Shown here piece by piece: positions 63,117-64,000 of a stretch of DNA of 64,000 nt. The notes beneath the pieces are model-generated. The model was given only the letters and a program-made list of their open reading frames with translations. It made no database searches and was not told the origin of the DNA. This DNA is from Thermoflavifilum sp. Lineage in GTDB: Bacteria; Bacteroidota; Bacteroidia; Chitinophagales; Chitinophagaceae. Both the position numbers and the translations under genes were made by a program. The stretch covers positions 186,001 to 250,000 of the forward strand of contig JAIMAQ010000002.1 in assembly GCA_023511875.1 (NCBI GenBank), read 5' to 3'. The stretch's first letter is position 1. Each line of letters opens with the position of its first letter.

Positions 63117-64000
63117 ATGAATTCATCTTTTTGCAACATGTCTATTCAAAGACAGCTACACATCATTGGTGGTCTGTGTGTGTGGCTTATGGCGGTACAT
63201 CTCCCTGTTTTAGCACAACAACGGATATGGCATATTGAAGTATTCGATTCAACTACTCGACAACCATTACCTGGAGCAGTGGTAGCCGATACGGTTCATC
63301 GGGAAATGCGCATAACGAATGTAGCTGGTTGGGTGAGCTGGCCGCAGCAGGGCAATCAACCTCTTAGGCTGCGATTATCTTGTATTGGGTATCAAACCCG
63401 CTGGGTAGAAATATCTTCTGGCGTTGTTGATACTCTGCGATTTGCACTCGCTCAGTTGAGCCAGCAATTAGGCGAGGTCATGATCAGTGCAACGCGTATT
63501 CTACAGCCTGTTCAGGATATTCCTGTGCATGTGCAGGTGGTGGGCCCGGAAGACATAGCAGAAGGCACTGCCGCATTGCCCGGGAATCTTCGTGAGTTGC
63601 TCACAGAGCTTTCTGGTACACAAATACAACAAACATCGGCTATTTCAGGATATGCGGGTATTCGTTTGTTGGGTTTGGGCACAGCATATACTCAATTGCT
63701 CAAAGATGGTTTCCCACTTTATGGAGGGCTCTCTGGTTCATTGAGTATGCTGCAAATTCCCCCGCTCGATTTGCAACGGGTGGAAGTAATTAAGGGGGCT
63801 AGCTCGGCGCTGTATGGGGGTGATGCTATCGCAGGAATCATAAATTTGGTTTCACGCACTCCGCAAATTCAACCGGAGTGGACTGCTGTGCTTAACCAGA
63901 CAAATAAATCGGGTACCGATTTTGGAAGTTTTTTCTCACGGAAGGGACGTTATTTGGGAGAACAGATGATGGTGAGCTACAGTCGGCAACAGGCGGTAGA
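63117..64000 (+). CDS. TonB-dependent receptor (partial, C-terminus beyond window)
   Basis: I translated from the ATG at 63117; a second in-frame ATG at 63138 is equally plausible. 294 codons are in the window. A signal peptide ends near PVLAQQ. A carboxypeptidase-regulatory-like beta domain follows (PLPGAVVADTVHR ... LSCIGYQTRW). LGEVMISATR is a typical link to the plug, whose conserved GASSALYGGDAIAGIINL is clear. It would import a ligand such as an iron or cobalt chelate through the outer membrane. The absence of an adjacent SusD gene within the window separates it from the SusC type. Confidence 0.92.
   Translation, partial: MNSSFCNMSIQRQLHIIGGLCVWLMAVHLPVLAQQRIWHIEVFDSTTRQPLPGAVVADTVHREMRITNVAGWVSWPQQGNQPLRLRLSCIGYQTRWVEISSGVVDTLRFALAQLSQQLGEVMISATRILQPVQDIPVHVQVVGPEDIAEGTAALPGNLRELLTELSGTQIQQTSAISGYAGIRLLGLGTAYTQLLKDGFPLYGGLSGSLSMLQIPPLDLQRVEVIKGASSALYGGDAIAGIINLVSRTPQIQPEWTAVLNQTNKSGTDFGSFFSRKGRYLGEQMMVSYSRQQAV

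Noticed and set aside
1-64000. CRISPR arrays, tRNA/rRNA genes, riboswitches, toxin-antitoxin or anti-phage systems
   Set aside because: I looked through intergenic stretches on both strands and found no repeat-spacer pattern, tRNA-like T-arm, or defence gene signature; a covariance-model search would be needed to exclude small RNAs.

Overview
The window looks like an ordinary chromosomal segment of a Bacteroidota bacterium, most likely of the Chitinophagales/Sphingobacteriales type (an inference). Supporting signs are a SusC/SusD pair, a second TonB receptor with an N-terminal carboxypeptidase-regulatory-like domain, near absence of Shine-Dalgarno sequences before start codons, TAnnTTTG-like promoter boxes, many lipoproteins, and Bacteroidota-style membrane proteins. 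I found no rRNA, tRNA, CRISPR array, insertion sequence or prophage. Genes are tightly packed on both strands; only two are cut by the window edges (mfd on the left, a TonB receptor on the right).

Layout. 1-9.2 kb: mfd (partial), an FNR-type reductase, a 2H phosphoesterase, a Bax-inhibitor-1 protein, an orphan fused 2-oxoacid:ferredoxin oxidoreductase alpha subunit and a MscS channel. 9.2-18.3 kb, minus strand: an aldo/keto reductase, then a compact run transcribed as debranching enzyme, glucose 1-dehydrogenase, GH63-like glucosidase, D-aminoacyl-tRNA deacylase, MazG pyrophosphohydrolase and glycyl-tRNA synthetase. 18.4-34.2 kb: flippase, metallo-hydrolase, large TolB/BamA-like surface protein, GNAT protein, dnaX, pyruvate dehydrogenase E2, nucleoside hydrolase, CPBP protease, DUF2007, cdsA, psd and a YjjG-type phosphatase. 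34.3-43.2 kb: GntP permease, SusC, SusD, alkaline-phosphatase-superfamily hydrolase and APC permease. 43.2-49.0 kb, minus: polA and two glycosyltransferases. 49.1-52.0 kb: a 41-residue lipoprotein, an orphan 84-residue ORF, an arginase-fold protein with a broken metal site and a PBP4-type peptidase. 52.0-56.7 kb, minus: SGNH hydrolase, Tat-exported Gfo/Idh/MocA oxidoreductase, gluconate-dehydrogenase-subunit-3-like protein and GMC oxidoreductase. 56.9-64 kb: desaturase, GT35 alpha-glucan phosphorylase-like protein, gluconokinase, CDF transporter and a TonB receptor.

How genes may work together. (i) Debranching enzyme, GH63-like glucosidase and glucose dehydrogenase would release glucose from alpha-glucan and oxidise it to gluconate; a gluconokinase and a GntP gluconate permease lie elsewhere in the window. 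(ii) The GMC oxidoreductase, its Tat-signalled small partner and a Tat-signalled Gfo/Idh/MocA protein look like a periplasmic sugar (possibly glycoside C3) oxidation unit with a built-in four-cysteine cluster. (iii) SusC, SusD and an exported phosphatase-like enzyme form a small outer-membrane uptake locus without glycoside hydrolases.

Most unusual observations: the GT35 protein has threonine where phosphorylases carry the PLP-binding lysine; the arginase-like protein has lost two of six metal ligands; and seven convergent gene pairs abut or overlap within 15 bp, leaving no room for terminators between them. No wholly new multi-gene system is proven; the sugar-oxidation unit and the PLP-less GT35 protein are the best leads.
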